DNA of 7,338 bases, taken from positions 1 through 7,338 of the forward strand of contig DXOJ01000455.1 in assembly GCA_019412865.1 (NCBI GenBank), in the 5' to 3' direction. Source of the stretch: Bacteroides sp. GTDB lineage: Bacteria > Bacteroidota > Bacteroidia > Bacteroidales > Bacteroidaceae. Each line of letters begins with the position of its first letter. The stretch's first letter is position 1. A program made the translations under genes and the position numbers. Shown one piece after another: positions 7,314-7,338 of the stretch. The notes beneath the pieces are model-generated. The model was not told the origin of the DNA and made no database searches. It saw nothing but the letters and a program-made list of their open reading frames with translations.

Positions 7314-7338
7314 AAGAACCTTTTGCATATATTTGTAG
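7310..7338 (+). other. Possible start of a following gene, cut by the window end
   Basis: An ATG at 7310-7312 overlaps the TGA stop of the GH78 gene (ATGA), an arrangement often used for translational coupling. It opens nine codons (MKEPFAYIC) before the window ends. These residues do not look like an export signal, which other operon members have, so the next real start may lie further on. The stretch also contains TATATTTG at 7328-7335, a perfect -7 box. The two readings compete and neither can be settled from 29 bases. Confidence 0.2.
7328..7335 (+). promoter_or_regulatory. Isolated match to the Bacteroides -7 box
   Basis: TATATTTG fits TAnnTTTG exactly and lies 14 bases after the GH78 stop codon. 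The nearest suitable upstream TTTG (7300-7303) is 24 bases away instead of about 19, so a complete promoter is doubtful. If real, it would give the next gene its own transcript start. A chance match in AT-rich spacer is quite possible. Confidence 0.2.

Noticed and set aside
1..7338. Mobile elements, CRISPR arrays, tRNA or rRNA genes
   Set aside because: No transposase motif, repeat-spacer pattern or structured RNA signature was seen; the window is almost fully covered by three intact genes.

Overview
The window is most likely a piece of a Bacteroides chromosome (Bacteroidota, probably a human-gut species). The signs are the moderate-to-low GC, long secreted glycosidases packed head to tail with gaps of 32 and 37 bases, A-rich start regions without Shine-Dalgarno sequences, and a promoter that fits the Bacteroides -33/-7 pattern (TTTG, 19 bases, TAnnTTTG). 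Species is not decided. It reads as one carbohydrate-utilisation operon segment, all on the + strand.

Layout: bases 1-46 may hold the tail of an upstream reading unit. A strong stem-loop with a T run (47-74) follows, then a Bacteroides-type promoter (88-118) and a short AT-rich leader with an inverted repeat. Three genes follow: (1) a lipoprotein of the GH43 beta-propeller type (180-1103); (2) a 1106-residue two-enzyme protein, with an N-terminal sialidase-like propeller, a middle jelly-roll-like module and a C-terminal (alpha/alpha)6 glycosidase (1136-4456); (3) a 939-residue GH78 alpha-L-rhamnosidase (4494-7313). The last 25 bases may hold the start of a further gene or promoter.

The architecture of gene 2 and the order GH43 - two-enzyme protein - GH78 match what I recall of BT1021-BT1020-BT1019 in Bacteroides thetaiotaomicron, part of the rhamnogalacturonan-II (RG-II, a complex pectin) utilisation locus. 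On that reading gene 2 is the GH143/GH142 enzyme that dismantles side chain D: GH142 removes the terminal beta-L-arabinofuranose and GH143 removes the rare sugar acid DHA beneath it. The GH78 removes an alpha-L-rhamnose from RG-II and the GH43 an arabinose-like cap, the exact linkages being uncertain. All three carry export signals, so the work is done in the periplasm or at the membrane. No SusC/SusD transporter, regulator, mobile element, RNA gene or CRISPR array is visible in the window. It therefore looks like a known kind of system, not a new one; the most open points are the leader RNA, the middle module of gene 2, and the exact substrates.
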